NCBI RefSeq assembly: GCF_003481825.1
Contig: NZ_QULW01000007.1
Span: 88,536-152,535 of the forward strand
Origin: Clostridium sp. OM02-18AC
GTDB taxonomy: Bacteria; Bacillota; Clostridia; Lachnospirales; Lachnospiraceae
Direction of reading: 5' to 3'
DNA length: 64,000 nt
The notes below the pieces were generated by a model. That model was not told where the DNA came from. It did no database searches and worked only from the letters and a program-made list of their open reading frames with translations. Below are positions 32,501 through 39,915 of this stretch, piece by piece. The position numbers were made by a program, and so were the translations under genes. Position 1 is the first letter of the stretch, and every line of letters starts with the position of its first letter.

Positions 32501-33457
32501 ATGAAGTGGACCAAATTTACGTTAAAAACGACAACCGAAGCCGTTGACCTCATCAGCAGTATGCTGGATGAGATCGGCATTGAGGGCATTGAGATCGAGG
32601 ACAATGTTCCGTTATCCGATGCCGATACCAAGGGCATGTTCATCGATATTCTTCCAGAACTTCCGCCGGACGATGGTACCGCAAAGGTAAGCTTTTATGT
32701 GGAAGATTTAAGCAATCTGGAAAATATCATTCACCAGGTGAATGCCGGACTGGATGAGATCGCAGAGTTTGTCAATGTTGGTGAGCGTACTTTAAGCGTT
32801 TCTGAGACTGAGGATAAGGACTGGATCAACAACTGGAAACAGTATTTCAAGCCGTTTACCGTAGACGATATCCTCATCAAGCCGACCTGGGAGACCATTC
32901 CGGAGGAGCATAAGGATAAGCTGCTCATTCAGATCGACCCGGGAACCGCATTTGGTACCGGTATGCATGAGACGACACAGCTGTGCATCCGCCAGCTGCG
33001 CAAGTATGTAACCCCGGAAACCGATGTGATCGATGTGGGAACCGGAAGCGGTATCCTTGGCATCGCGGCATTGAAGCTCGGTGCAAGAAGTGTATTTGGT
33101 ACCGACCTGGACGAGAATGCGATCGTGGCAGTGGGCGAGAATCTGGAGTCCAACGACATTCCGGCAGATCGCTTCCATGTGGTTCAGGGAAATATCATCG
33201 ATGATAAGGCTATCCAGGACCAGGCTGGCTATGAGCGCTACGACATCGCCGTTGCAAATATCCTGGCTCCGGTCATCATCATGCTGCAGGGGGAAATCTG
33301 CAAGCACATCAAACACGGCGGCATGTTCATCACCTCCGGTATCATCAACACCAAGGAACAGGATGTCAAAGACGCGATGAATGCAAATCCGGAGCTTGAG
33401 ATCGTGGAAACTACCTACCAGGGCGACTGGGTATCCATCACCGCCCGCAGAAAATAA
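32501..33457 (+). CDS. prmA: Ribosomal protein L11 methyltransferase
   Basis: 318 aa. Uses S-adenosylmethionine to methylate L11. Seen: WTKFTLKTTTEAVDLISSML (N-terminal L11-binding domain), DPGTAFGTGMHETTQLC, the SAM motif VIDVGTGSGILGIAALKLGA and NILAPVI. AAGGAGAGG precedes ATG. rsmE follows after 12 bases, the standard prmA-rsmE pair. Confidence 0.97.
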   Translation: MKWTKFTLKTTTEAVDLISSMLDEIGIEGIEIEDNVPLSDADTKGMFIDILPELPPDDGTAKVSFYVEDLSNLENIIHQVNAGLDEIAEFVNVGERTLSVSETEDKDWINNWKQYFKPFTVDDILIKPTWETIPEEHKDKLLIQIDPGTAFGTGMHETTQLCIRQLRKYVTPETDVIDVGTGSGILGIAALKLGARSVFGTDLDENAIVAVGENLESNDIPADRFHVVQGNIIDDKAIQDQAGYERYDIAVANILAPVIIMLQGEICKHIKHGGMFITSGIINTKEQDVKDAMNANPELEIVETTYQGDWVSITARRK

Positions 33458-33469
33458 GGAGCAGGAATC

Positions 33470-34207
33470 GTGTATCATTTTTTTGTAACACCGGCGCAGA
33501 TCATGGATGGCTATGCCGTGATCACCGGTCAGGATGTCAATCATATCCGCAATGTCCTCCGTATGAAAACCGGAGAGCAGGTCGGAATCCGGGACGGGAT
33601 TTCCCGCAGCTATATCTGTGAGCTGGAAACGATTGGCGAAGCGGAGATACGTGCAAAAATCCTCACGGAAGATACGAATATGAGCGAGCTTCCGGCAGAG
33701 CTTTATCTGTTCCAGGGACTGCCAAAGAGCGACAAGATGGAGCTCATTATCCAGAAGGCAGTGGAACTGGGCGTGCATGAGGTCATTCCGGTGGCAACCC
33801 GCCGTGCAGTCGTGAAGCTGGACCGGAAAAAAGAAGAGTCCAAATTAAAGCGCTGGAATGCGATCGCAGAGAGCGCAGCCAAGCAGTCAGGCCGCATGAT
33901 GATCCCGCAGGTTCACGGCGTGCTGACCATGAAAGAGGCCTTTGCCTATGCCAAAGGGTTCGATGTCAATCTGATCCCGTATGAGCTGGCAGAGGGCATG
34001 AAGGAAACCAAAGCCATTCTGGAACAGGTAAAGCCTGGCATGCGTGTGGGCATTTTTATTGGTCCGGAAGGCGGATTTGATGTAGAAGAAGTAGAAACGG
34101 CCATGGAAGAGGGAATTCATCCCATCACATTGGGACGGAGGATCCTGCGCACGGAGACTGCAGGCATGACGATGCTTTCTATTTTAATGTTCCAGCTGGA
34201 ACAGTAA
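33470..34207 (+). CDS. rsmE: 16S rRNA m3U1498 methyltransferase, GTG start
   Basis: 245 aa. A SPOUT-class methyltransferase of the small rRNA: N-terminal PUA-like part (MYHFFVTPAQIM, DVNHIRNVLRM), then LFQGLPKSDKMELIIQKAVELGV and the knotted SAM site IGPEGGFDVEEVE ... LGRRILRTETAG. The GTG start at 33470 follows AAGGAGC; no ATG fits. Confidence 0.96.
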   Translation: MYHFFVTPAQIMDGYAVITGQDVNHIRNVLRMKTGEQVGIRDGISRSYICELETIGEAEIRAKILTEDTNMSELPAELYLFQGLPKSDKMELIIQKAVELGVHEVIPVATRRAVVKLDRKKEESKLKRWNAIAESAAKQSGRMMIPQVHGVLTMKEAFAYAKGFDVNLIPYELAEGMKETKAILEQVKPGMRVGIFIGPEGGFDVEEVETAMEEGIHPITLGRRILRTETAGMTMLSILMFQLEQ

Positions 34208-34226
34208 CAAATACAGGAGAAATGCA

Positions 34227-35381
34227 ATGGAAGCATATTTTGATAATTCAGCTACCACAAAGGTTCTCGACAGTGTGAAGGACATTGTGGTAAAAACAAT
34301 GACGGAGGATTACGCAAACCCGGCGGCAAAGCACCGCAAGGGCATGGAGGCAGAGCAGTATATCCGCGATGCCAGAAAGATCATTGCCGATACCATGAAG
34401 GTACAGGAAAAGGAAATCCTGTTTACCTCCGGCGGTTCGGAGTCCAACAATATGGCGCTGATCGGTACTGCCTGGGCCAACCAGAGAGCCGGGAAACACA
34501 TCATCAGCACCTCGATCGAGCACCCGTCCGTGTACAATCCGCTCGGGGTTTTAGAGGAGCTTGGCTTTGAGGTGACCATTCTTCCGGTGGATCATGACGG
34601 GCACATCAGCCTGAAAGAATTGGAGGAGGCCATCCGCCCGGATACCATCCTGGTTTCCACCATGTATGTGAACAATGAGGTGGGCGCTGTGGAGCCGGTT
34701 GAGGAAATCTCAAAGATCATCAAGGCAAAAAATCCGTCTACGCTCTACCATGTCGATGCGATTCAGGCTTACGGAAAATATGTGATCCGTCCGAAAAAAC
34801 AGGGCATTGACCTGTTGTCGGTCAGCAGCCATAAGATTCACGGACCGAAGGGTGTCGGATTTTTGTATATCCGAAACGGCGTAAAGATCAAACCGCTGAT
34901 CTATGGCGGCGGTCAGCAGGCCGGTATGCGTTCCGGCACGGAAAATGTTCCGGGCGTGGCAGGCTTTGGCGCTGCAGCAAAGGAAATGTACACCGATCAT
35001 GCGGCAAAGGTTGCGAAGCTGATCGAACTGAAAGATTACATGACAGACCGGCTGGGTGAGATCGAGGGAACGGTCATCAACAGCAAAAAGGGTGAGGCGA
35101 GTGCACCACAGATCGTCAGCGTCAGCTTTGCAGGCGTGCGCAGCGAGGTGCTTCTGCATGCGCTGGAGGATAAGGGCATTTACGTTTCTTCCGGTTCTGC
35201 CTGCTCTTCTAATCATCCGGGCATTAGCGGAACCTTAAAGGGCATTGGCGTTGCCCAGAAGCTTCTGGATTCCACGATCCGCATGAGTTTTGGCATGTTT
35301 AACACGAAAGAAGAAATTGATTATACAATTGATACATTAAAGGAGCTGGTTCCGGTGCTTCGCCGTTACCAGAGAGGATAA
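34227..35381 (+). CDS. Cysteine desulfurase (NifS/IscS family)
   Basis: 384 aa. PLP enzyme moving sulfur from cysteine onto an active-site Cys. Seen: FDNSATTKVLDSV at the start, TSGGSESNNMAL, YHVDAIQAYGK, the PLP lysine in SVSSHKIHGPKG and the catalytic cysteine in SSGSACSSNHPG. It is 20 bases upstream of thiI, so its main role here is probably to supply sulfur for 4-thiouridine in tRNA, as with NifZ-ThiI of B. subtilis. GGAGA precedes ATG; 19 bases after rsmE. Confidence 0.95.
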   Translation: MEAYFDNSATTKVLDSVKDIVVKTMTEDYANPAAKHRKGMEAEQYIRDARKIIADTMKVQEKEILFTSGGSESNNMALIGTAWANQRAGKHIISTSIEHPSVYNPLGVLEELGFEVTILPVDHDGHISLKELEEAIRPDTILVSTMYVNNEVGAVEPVEEISKIIKAKNPSTLYHVDAIQAYGKYVIRPKKQGIDLLSVSSHKIHGPKGVGFLYIRNGVKIKPLIYGGGQQAGMRSGTENVPGVAGFGAAAKEMYTDHAAKVAKLIELKDYMTDRLGEIEGTVINSKKGEASAPQIVSVSFAGVRSEVLLHALEDKGIYVSSGSACSSNHPGISGTLKGIGVAQKLLDSTIRMSFGMFNTKEEIDYTIDTLKELVPVLRRYQRG

Positions 35382-35401
35382 GAAAGGATAAAAGGAGAAC
35401 T

Positions 35402-36583
35402 ATGGTATACCAGTCATTTTTGATTAAGTACGCAGAGATCGGTACCAAGGGAAAAAACCGTTATCTCTTTGAAGATGCACTGATCAAGCAGATCAAGAAC
35501 GCACTCAAAAAGGTAGAAGGTTCTTTCATCGCATCGAAGGAATCCGGCCGTATTTATGTGCAGGCACTCAGCGAGTACGATTACGATGAGGTGATCGATG
35601 CATTAAAGAAGGTATTCGGCATTGCCTGGATCTGCCCGATGCTTCAGATCGAGGAAAAGGATTATGAGAATTTAAAGAAAGTTGTTGTCGACTACATCGA
35701 CCAGGTTTACCCGGACAAGCATTTCACTTTCAAGGTGGATTCCAGACGTGCCGATAAGAATTATCCGGTGCGCTCTGAGCAGATGAACTGTGATCTTGGT
35801 GAGGTGATCTTAAATGCGTTTCCGGAGACCTCTGTTGATGTGCATCACCCGGATGTGCTGCTTCATGTGGAGATCCGCAAGCTGGTCAACATTTACTCCC
35901 TGATGATTCCGGGACCGGGCGGTATGCCGGTTGGAACCAATGGAAAGGCAACCCTGCTCTTATCCGGCGGTATCGACAGCCCGGTAGCAGGCTACATGAT
36001 CGCAAAGCGCGGCGTAAAGATCGATGCGGTTTACTTCCATGCTCCGCCATATACCAGTGACCGTGCAAAGCAGAAAGTGGTTGACCTGGCAAAGCTGGTA
36101 GCACGCTATTCCGGACCAATCCCGCTTCATGTTGTAAACTTTACCGATATCCAGCTCTACATCTACGAGCAGTGCCCGCATGAGGAACTGACCATCATCA
36201 TGCGCCGCTACATGATGAAGATCGCAGAAGAGATCGCGAAAAAGAGCGATTCTCTGGCACTGATCACCGGCGAAAGCATTGGACAGGTGGCATCCCAGAC
36301 CGTGCAGTCTTTGGCTGCAACCAATGAAGTCTGCACGATGCCGGTATTCCGCCCGCTGATCGGTTTTGACAAGCAGGAGATCATTGACATTTCCGAGAAG
36401 ATCGGAACGTTTGAGACCTCCATTCAGCCGTTCGAGGACTGCTGCACCATTTTTGTGGCAAAGCATCCGGTAACCAAACCGAACTTAAACATCATCCATA
36501 AGTCTGAGACAAAGCTGGAAGAGAAGATCGACCAGATGGTGCAGACGGCACTGGAGACAGAGGAAGTTATCTGGTGCGACTAA
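35402..36583 (+). CDS. thiI: tRNA 4-thiouridine synthase ThiI
   Basis: 393 aa. N-terminal ferredoxin-like and THUMP domains (LIKYAEIGTKGKNR; YPVRSEQMNCDLGE), then the PP-loop LLSGGIDSPVAGYMIAKRG near residue 185 that adenylates U8 of tRNA, and ITGESIGQVASQT. It ends without a rhodanese domain, the Bacillus/Clostridium form; the sulfur comes from the adjacent desulfurase. AAGGAGAAC precedes ATG. Confidence 0.97.
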   Translation: MVYQSFLIKYAEIGTKGKNRYLFEDALIKQIKNALKKVEGSFIASKESGRIYVQALSEYDYDEVIDALKKVFGIAWICPMLQIEEKDYENLKKVVVDYIDQVYPDKHFTFKVDSRRADKNYPVRSEQMNCDLGEVILNAFPETSVDVHHPDVLLHVEIRKLVNIYSLMIPGPGGMPVGTNGKATLLLSGGIDSPVAGYMIAKRGVKIDAVYFHAPPYTSDRAKQKVVDLAKLVARYSGPIPLHVVNFTDIQLYIYEQCPHEELTIIMRRYMMKIAEEIAKKSDSLALITGESIGQVASQTVQSLAATNEVCTMPVFRPLIGFDKQEIIDISEKIGTFETSIQPFEDCCTIFVAKHPVTKPNLNIIHKSETKLEEKIDQMVQTALETEEVIWCD

Positions 36584-36684
36584 TCAGTACCAGACAGCAC
36601 AAAAGTCTGTTTGTGCCGGCTTTTGTGCACACTGGAAAATCAGCGGACGTGCAATCAGCGCATTCCCGATATGCAATGTAAAAA

Positions 36685-36716
36685 AATAAGGATACTCCAA
36701 ACGGAGTATCCTTATT
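36685..36716 (-). terminator. Terminator of the HPr-like gene
   Basis: Perfect 14-bp stem AATAAGGATACTCC/GGAGTATCCTTATT with a 4-nt loop; on the minus strand it is followed by a long T-run. It also separates the convergent thiI gene. Confidence 0.85.
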
Positions 36717-36737
36717 AAAAATCTCGTAAGCGATGAT

Positions 36738-36971
36738 TTATTTGATGATGTATGGGGACAGGGTCTCCAGGATCTCGTCGATACCAGCCTCAGCGTGGAT
36801 GTTTAAGTCGATCGGCTTGGAAAGATCCAGGCTGAAGATACCCATGATGGATTTTGCATCGATGACGTATCTGCCGGATACCAGATCGAAGTCAACATCG
36901 AACTTGGTTAAGTCGTTTACGAAGGACTTTACTTTATCAATAGAATTTAAAGAAATACGAACTGTTTTCAT
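36738..36971 (-). CDS. HPr-like protein lacking the phospho-histidine
   Basis: 77 aa. The second half is clearly HPr-like: DAKSIMGIFSLDLSKPIDLNI keeps the regulatory serine (Ser41, equal to Ser46 of HPr). The first half lacks the GIHARP motif; aligned by eye, SIDKVKSF replaces it and Asp12 falls where His15 should be. It therefore cannot relay phosphate from PEP to sugar permeases, but could act like Bacillus Crh as a co-regulator when Ser-phosphorylated. Single gene with its own terminator; AAGGAGG precedes ATG. Confidence 0.85.
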   Translation of the reverse strand: MKTVRISLNSIDKVKSFVNDLTKFDVDFDLVSGRYVIDAKSIMGIFSLDLSKPIDLNIHAEAGIDEILETLSPYIIK

Positions 36972-37171
36972 GTGAGAAACCTCCTTAAATGGTTACCTTT
37001 TTAATCTTGGCGTATGGATAAATTTCGCTCGCCTTATGATAAATTTTACAAAGATATTTAGGGAAAGTCAATAGGGAGTTTCTATGAAAACAGGTTAAAT
37101 GTTTGTTAGAAATGTATGTTCAGAAACAACCGTAACTTCTTGAAAAACAACAGAGAATGAGGAGAAAAAAT

Positions 37172-38485
37172 ATGAGAACGGCAGCACTGCACAATCTGGG
37201 CTGCAAGGTGAATTCCTATGAAACCGAAGCAATGCAGCAGCTTCTGGAAGAAGCCGGATACGAGATTGTGCCATTTCATGAAAAAGCCGATGTTTATATC
37301 ATCAATACCTGCTCGGTGACCAATATCGCGGACCGTAAGTCCAGACAGATGCTGCACCGGGCCAAAAAGCAGAATCCGGATGCCGTTGTGGTTGCGGCAG
37401 GCTGTTATGTACAGGCAGCGTCAGAGGAATTAAAGGCAGATTTGGCGGTCGATGTGATCATCGGAAACAATAAAAAGCAGGATCTGGTCCCAATCCTGGA
37501 GGAGTATTTTCAGGATCGCACAGACTGTGACCATGTCATAGAGATCGGTCAGACACAGGAGTATGAACGGCTTTCCATCCACAAGATCGCGGATCATACC
37601 CGCGCGTTTTTAAAGGTGCAGGATGGCTGCAACCAGTTTTGCAGCTACTGCATCATTCCGTATACCCGTGGCCGGGTACGAAGCCGCAGACCGGAGGAGG
37701 TTGTGGCAGAGGTAAAAGAACTGGCGGCAGCAGGTTATCAGGAGGTGGTTCTGACTGGAATCCATTTAAGCTCTTATGGCGTGGATTTTGATGAGGAGCA
37801 TAAGGAAACACTGCTGAGTCTGATCCGCCAGGTACATGAGGTGGAGGGGATCAAACGCATCCGTCTCGGTTCTTTAGAACCGCGGATCATCACAGAGGAG
37901 TTCGCAAAGGCGTTGGCCGACATGCCGAAATTCTGCCCGCATTTCCACCTGTCCTTACAGAGCGGCTGCGACGAGACCTTAAAACGGATGAACCGCCATT
38001 ATACCACAGAGGAATATGCAGAGGGCTGCGCAATCCTGCGCCGTTTCTTCGAAAATCCGGCTATTACGACCGACGTGATCGTGGGCTTCCCAGGAGAAAC
38101 TGAGGAAGAATTTGCGGTAACAAAAGCCTTTTTAGAGCAGATCGGCTTCTATGAGATGCACATTTTCAAATATTCCAGACGTGCAGGAACCCGCGCGGAC
38201 CGCATGCCGGACCAGATTCCGGAGCAGGTGAAAACTGCCAGAAGCGAGGTTTTATTAAAACTGGAAAAACAGATGTCGAAAGCGTACCGTGAGAGTTTCC
38301 TTGGAAAGAAAAAGGCGGTACTTCTCGAAGAAAAAACGGAGATCAACGGTACGGAATATATGATCGGCCATACGATGGAATATGTAAAAGCTGTGGTACC
38401 TTATGCAGAAAATCTGAAGAATAAAATGGTGGAAGGTGTCCTTGTCAGGGCGATAAATGAGGAAGTTCTGATGCTGAAACCGTAA
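37172..38485 (+). CDS. mtaB: tRNA ms2t6A37 methylthiotransferase
   Basis: 437 aa. Radical-SAM enzyme adding a methylthio group to t6A37 of tRNA. Seen: the N-terminal UPF0004 cysteines (LGCKVNSYET, NTCSVTNIADRK, VAAGCYVQ), the radical-SAM motif CNQFCSYCIIPYTRGRVRSR, LSLQSGCDETLKRMNRHY, and a C-terminal TRAM-like end. NTCSVT followed by ADRKSRQ marks the MtaB rather than the MiaB branch. GAGGAG precedes ATG at 37172. Confidence 0.95.
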   Translation: MRTAALHNLGCKVNSYETEAMQQLLEEAGYEIVPFHEKADVYIINTCSVTNIADRKSRQMLHRAKKQNPDAVVVAAGCYVQAASEELKADLAVDVIIGNNKKQDLVPILEEYFQDRTDCDHVIEIGQTQEYERLSIHKIADHTRAFLKVQDGCNQFCSYCIIPYTRGRVRSRRPEEVVAEVKELAAAGYQEVVLTGIHLSSYGVDFDEEHKETLLSLIRQVHEVEGIKRIRLGSLEPRIITEEFAKALADMPKFCPHFHLSLQSGCDETLKRMNRHYTTEEYAEGCAILRRFFENPAITTDVIVGFPGETEEEFAVTKAFLEQIGFYEMHIFKYSRRAGTRADRMPDQIPEQVKTARSEVLLKLEKQMSKAYRESFLGKKKAVLLEEKTEINGTEYMIGHTMEYVKAVVPYAENLKNKMVEGVLVRAINEEVLMLKP

Positions 38486-38538
38486 CCTTGAATAGCCGCG
38501 CGGATAGCAGCACGCGAATAACCGCGAAGTGCTTGCGC

Positions 38539-38567
38539 TTGACGAATCCTGGAAAGTAGTATAGAAT
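38539..38567 (+). promoter_or_regulatory. Promoter of the ireB-ruvX cluster
   Basis: TTGACG, 17-bp spacer, TAGAAT, 30 bases upstream of ireB. Confidence 0.65.
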
Positions 38568-38597
38568 AGAGAAGAATAGTTAAAGGACGTGAAGAAC

Positions 38598-38858
38598 ATG
38601 GGCGAAATTCATAACACACAGTTTTTTAAAGCAGTACAGGAGAACAAAATGGATGTCAGCCAGGTTTTGGAGCAGGTGTACGTGGCGCTGACGGAAAAAG
38701 GTTATAATCCGGTAAACCAGATCGTAGGTTATATTATGTCCGGAGATCCAACCTATATCACCAGCCATAAAGGTGCCAGAAGTCTGATTATGAAAGTTGA
38801 GCGTGATGAGATTCTGGAAGAACTGATGTCTGTTTACATCGACGCGAAATTAAAATAA
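38598..38858 (+). CDS. ireB: IreB family regulatory phosphoprotein (UPF0297)
   Basis: 86 aa. MGEIHNTQFFKAVQ and YNPVNQIVGYIMSGDPTYITSHKGAR are family signatures. In Enterococcus IreB is a substrate of the Ser/Thr kinase IreK and dampens cephalosporin resistance. It is the first gene of the conserved ireB-ruvX-DUF1292 cluster. A GTG three codons earlier is a possible alternative start. Confidence 0.93.
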   Translation: MGEIHNTQFFKAVQENKMDVSQVLEQVYVALTEKGYNPVNQIVGYIMSGDPTYITSHKGARSLIMKVERDEILEELMSVYIDAKLK

Positions 38859-38975
38859 AGAAGACGTGTGCCTGATATCATGAGCGAAAGTGAGTCAGAA
38901 AGCTGCCAGCAGGTTTCTGGCGAGCCAAAACATTATGGAGTGATGACATCACGAAATGATGAACGAAAGATAATT

Positions 38976-39010
38976 GCCAGCCATATCCGTCCGGAGAGGC
39001 TGGCAGTTTT
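38976..39010 (+). terminator. Stem-loop between ireB and ruvX (partial terminator)
   Basis: Stem TTGCCAGCC/GGCTGGCA followed by GTTTTG. The weak T-run suggests attenuation rather than full termination. A 69-codon frame covering this segment (38868-39077) is not credible as a gene. Confidence 0.55.
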
Positions 39011-39093
39011 GTGTTGCCATGTATCTGAAAATGCTGTAAACGGCAGTTTGAGCAGACGTGTTATACAGAGAATGTGAATAAGGAAAGATTTTT

Positions 39094-39513
39094 ATGAGAC
39101 TTTTAGGACTGGACTATGGATCCAAAACGGTAGGGGTAGCAGTCTGCGATCCGTTAGGCATAACGGCCCAGGGGGTGGAGACCATCACCCGGAAGGAAGA
39201 AAACAAACTGCGTAAGACCCTCGCACGGATTGAAACTCTTGTGGAGGAATACCAGGTTGAAACCATTGTTTTGGGATATCCTAAGAATATGGATGACTCC
39301 ATTGGGGAACGTGCAAAGAAAACAGAAGAATTTCGCGATATGCTTGTGCGCAGAACCGGGCTGCCGGTCGTTCTGTGGGACGAGCGTCTGACAACTATTG
39401 AAGCAAATGAGATTCTGATCGAAAGCGGAGTGCGCAGAGAAGACCGGAAAAAGGTGATCGACAAGATTGCGGCCACTTTAATTCTGCAGTCTTATCTTGG
39501 CTCCCTTAAGTAA
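39094..39513 (+). CDS. ruvX: RuvX/YqgF pre-16S rRNA nuclease (putative Holliday junction resolvase)
   Basis: 139 aa. RNase H-like fold with the conserved acidic residues: [20 protein letters not shown] at the start, [18 protein letters not shown], and [15 protein letters not shown]. The E. coli homologue processes the 5' end of 16S rRNA; the Holliday junction activity is older annotation. AGGAAAG precedes ATG. Confidence 0.95.
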   Translation: MRLLGLDYGSKTVGVAVCDPLGITAQGVETITRKEENKLRKTLARIETLVEEYQVETIVLGYPKNMDDSIGERAKKTEEFRDMLVRRTGLPVVLWDERLTTIEANEILIESGVRREDRKKVIDKIAATLILQSYLGSLK

Positions 39514-39566
39514 AAGGCTACAGTCTGCGCAGTGTGCAGACTATAACAAAAACAGGAGAGAACGTG

Positions 39567-39836
39567 ATGGAAGAGAAAATTACCCTGCGGACCGATACTG
39601 GGGAAAATGTAGATTTTTATGTTCTGGAAGAAACCCGGATCAATGGCATGAATTACCTTCTGGTAACCGATTCTGAGGAAGAGGAAGACGGTGAGTGCTA
39701 TATTTTAAAAGATGTTTCCAAGGCAGAGGACAGCGATGCCGTATACGAATTTGTAGAGAACGATGATGAGATGGACTATCTCTTTAAGATTTTTACCGAG
39801 TTAATGGAAGATATGGAAGTAGAACTTCAGAAGTAG
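39567..39836 (+). CDS. DUF1292 protein (YrzB-like)
   Basis: 89 aa, strongly acidic. EEKITLRTDTGENVDFYVLEETRINGMNYLLVTD followed by a run of Glu/Asp is typical of DUF1292, which nearly always follows ireB and ruvX in Firmicutes. No function is established. AGGAGAG precedes ATG at 39567. Confidence 0.92.
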   Translation: MEEKITLRTDTGENVDFYVLEETRINGMNYLLVTDSEEEEDGECYILKDVSKAEDSDAVYEFVENDDEMDYLFKIFTELMEDMEVELQK

Positions 39837-39915
39837 GGCTTCAGAAACAGATCTTCAACAAATGGGTCTTCAAAGGAAGCTTTTATGGAAAATAAATTGG
39901 AGGAAAATAGAAAGC

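Noticed and set aside
32792..33778. A 328-codon minus-strand frame across prmA and rsmE
   Set aside because: Antisense to two well-identified genes; composition is that of a complement reading.
38868..39077. A 69-codon frame between ireB and ruvX
   Set aside because: No ribosome site, no family resemblance, and it spans a terminator-like hairpin.
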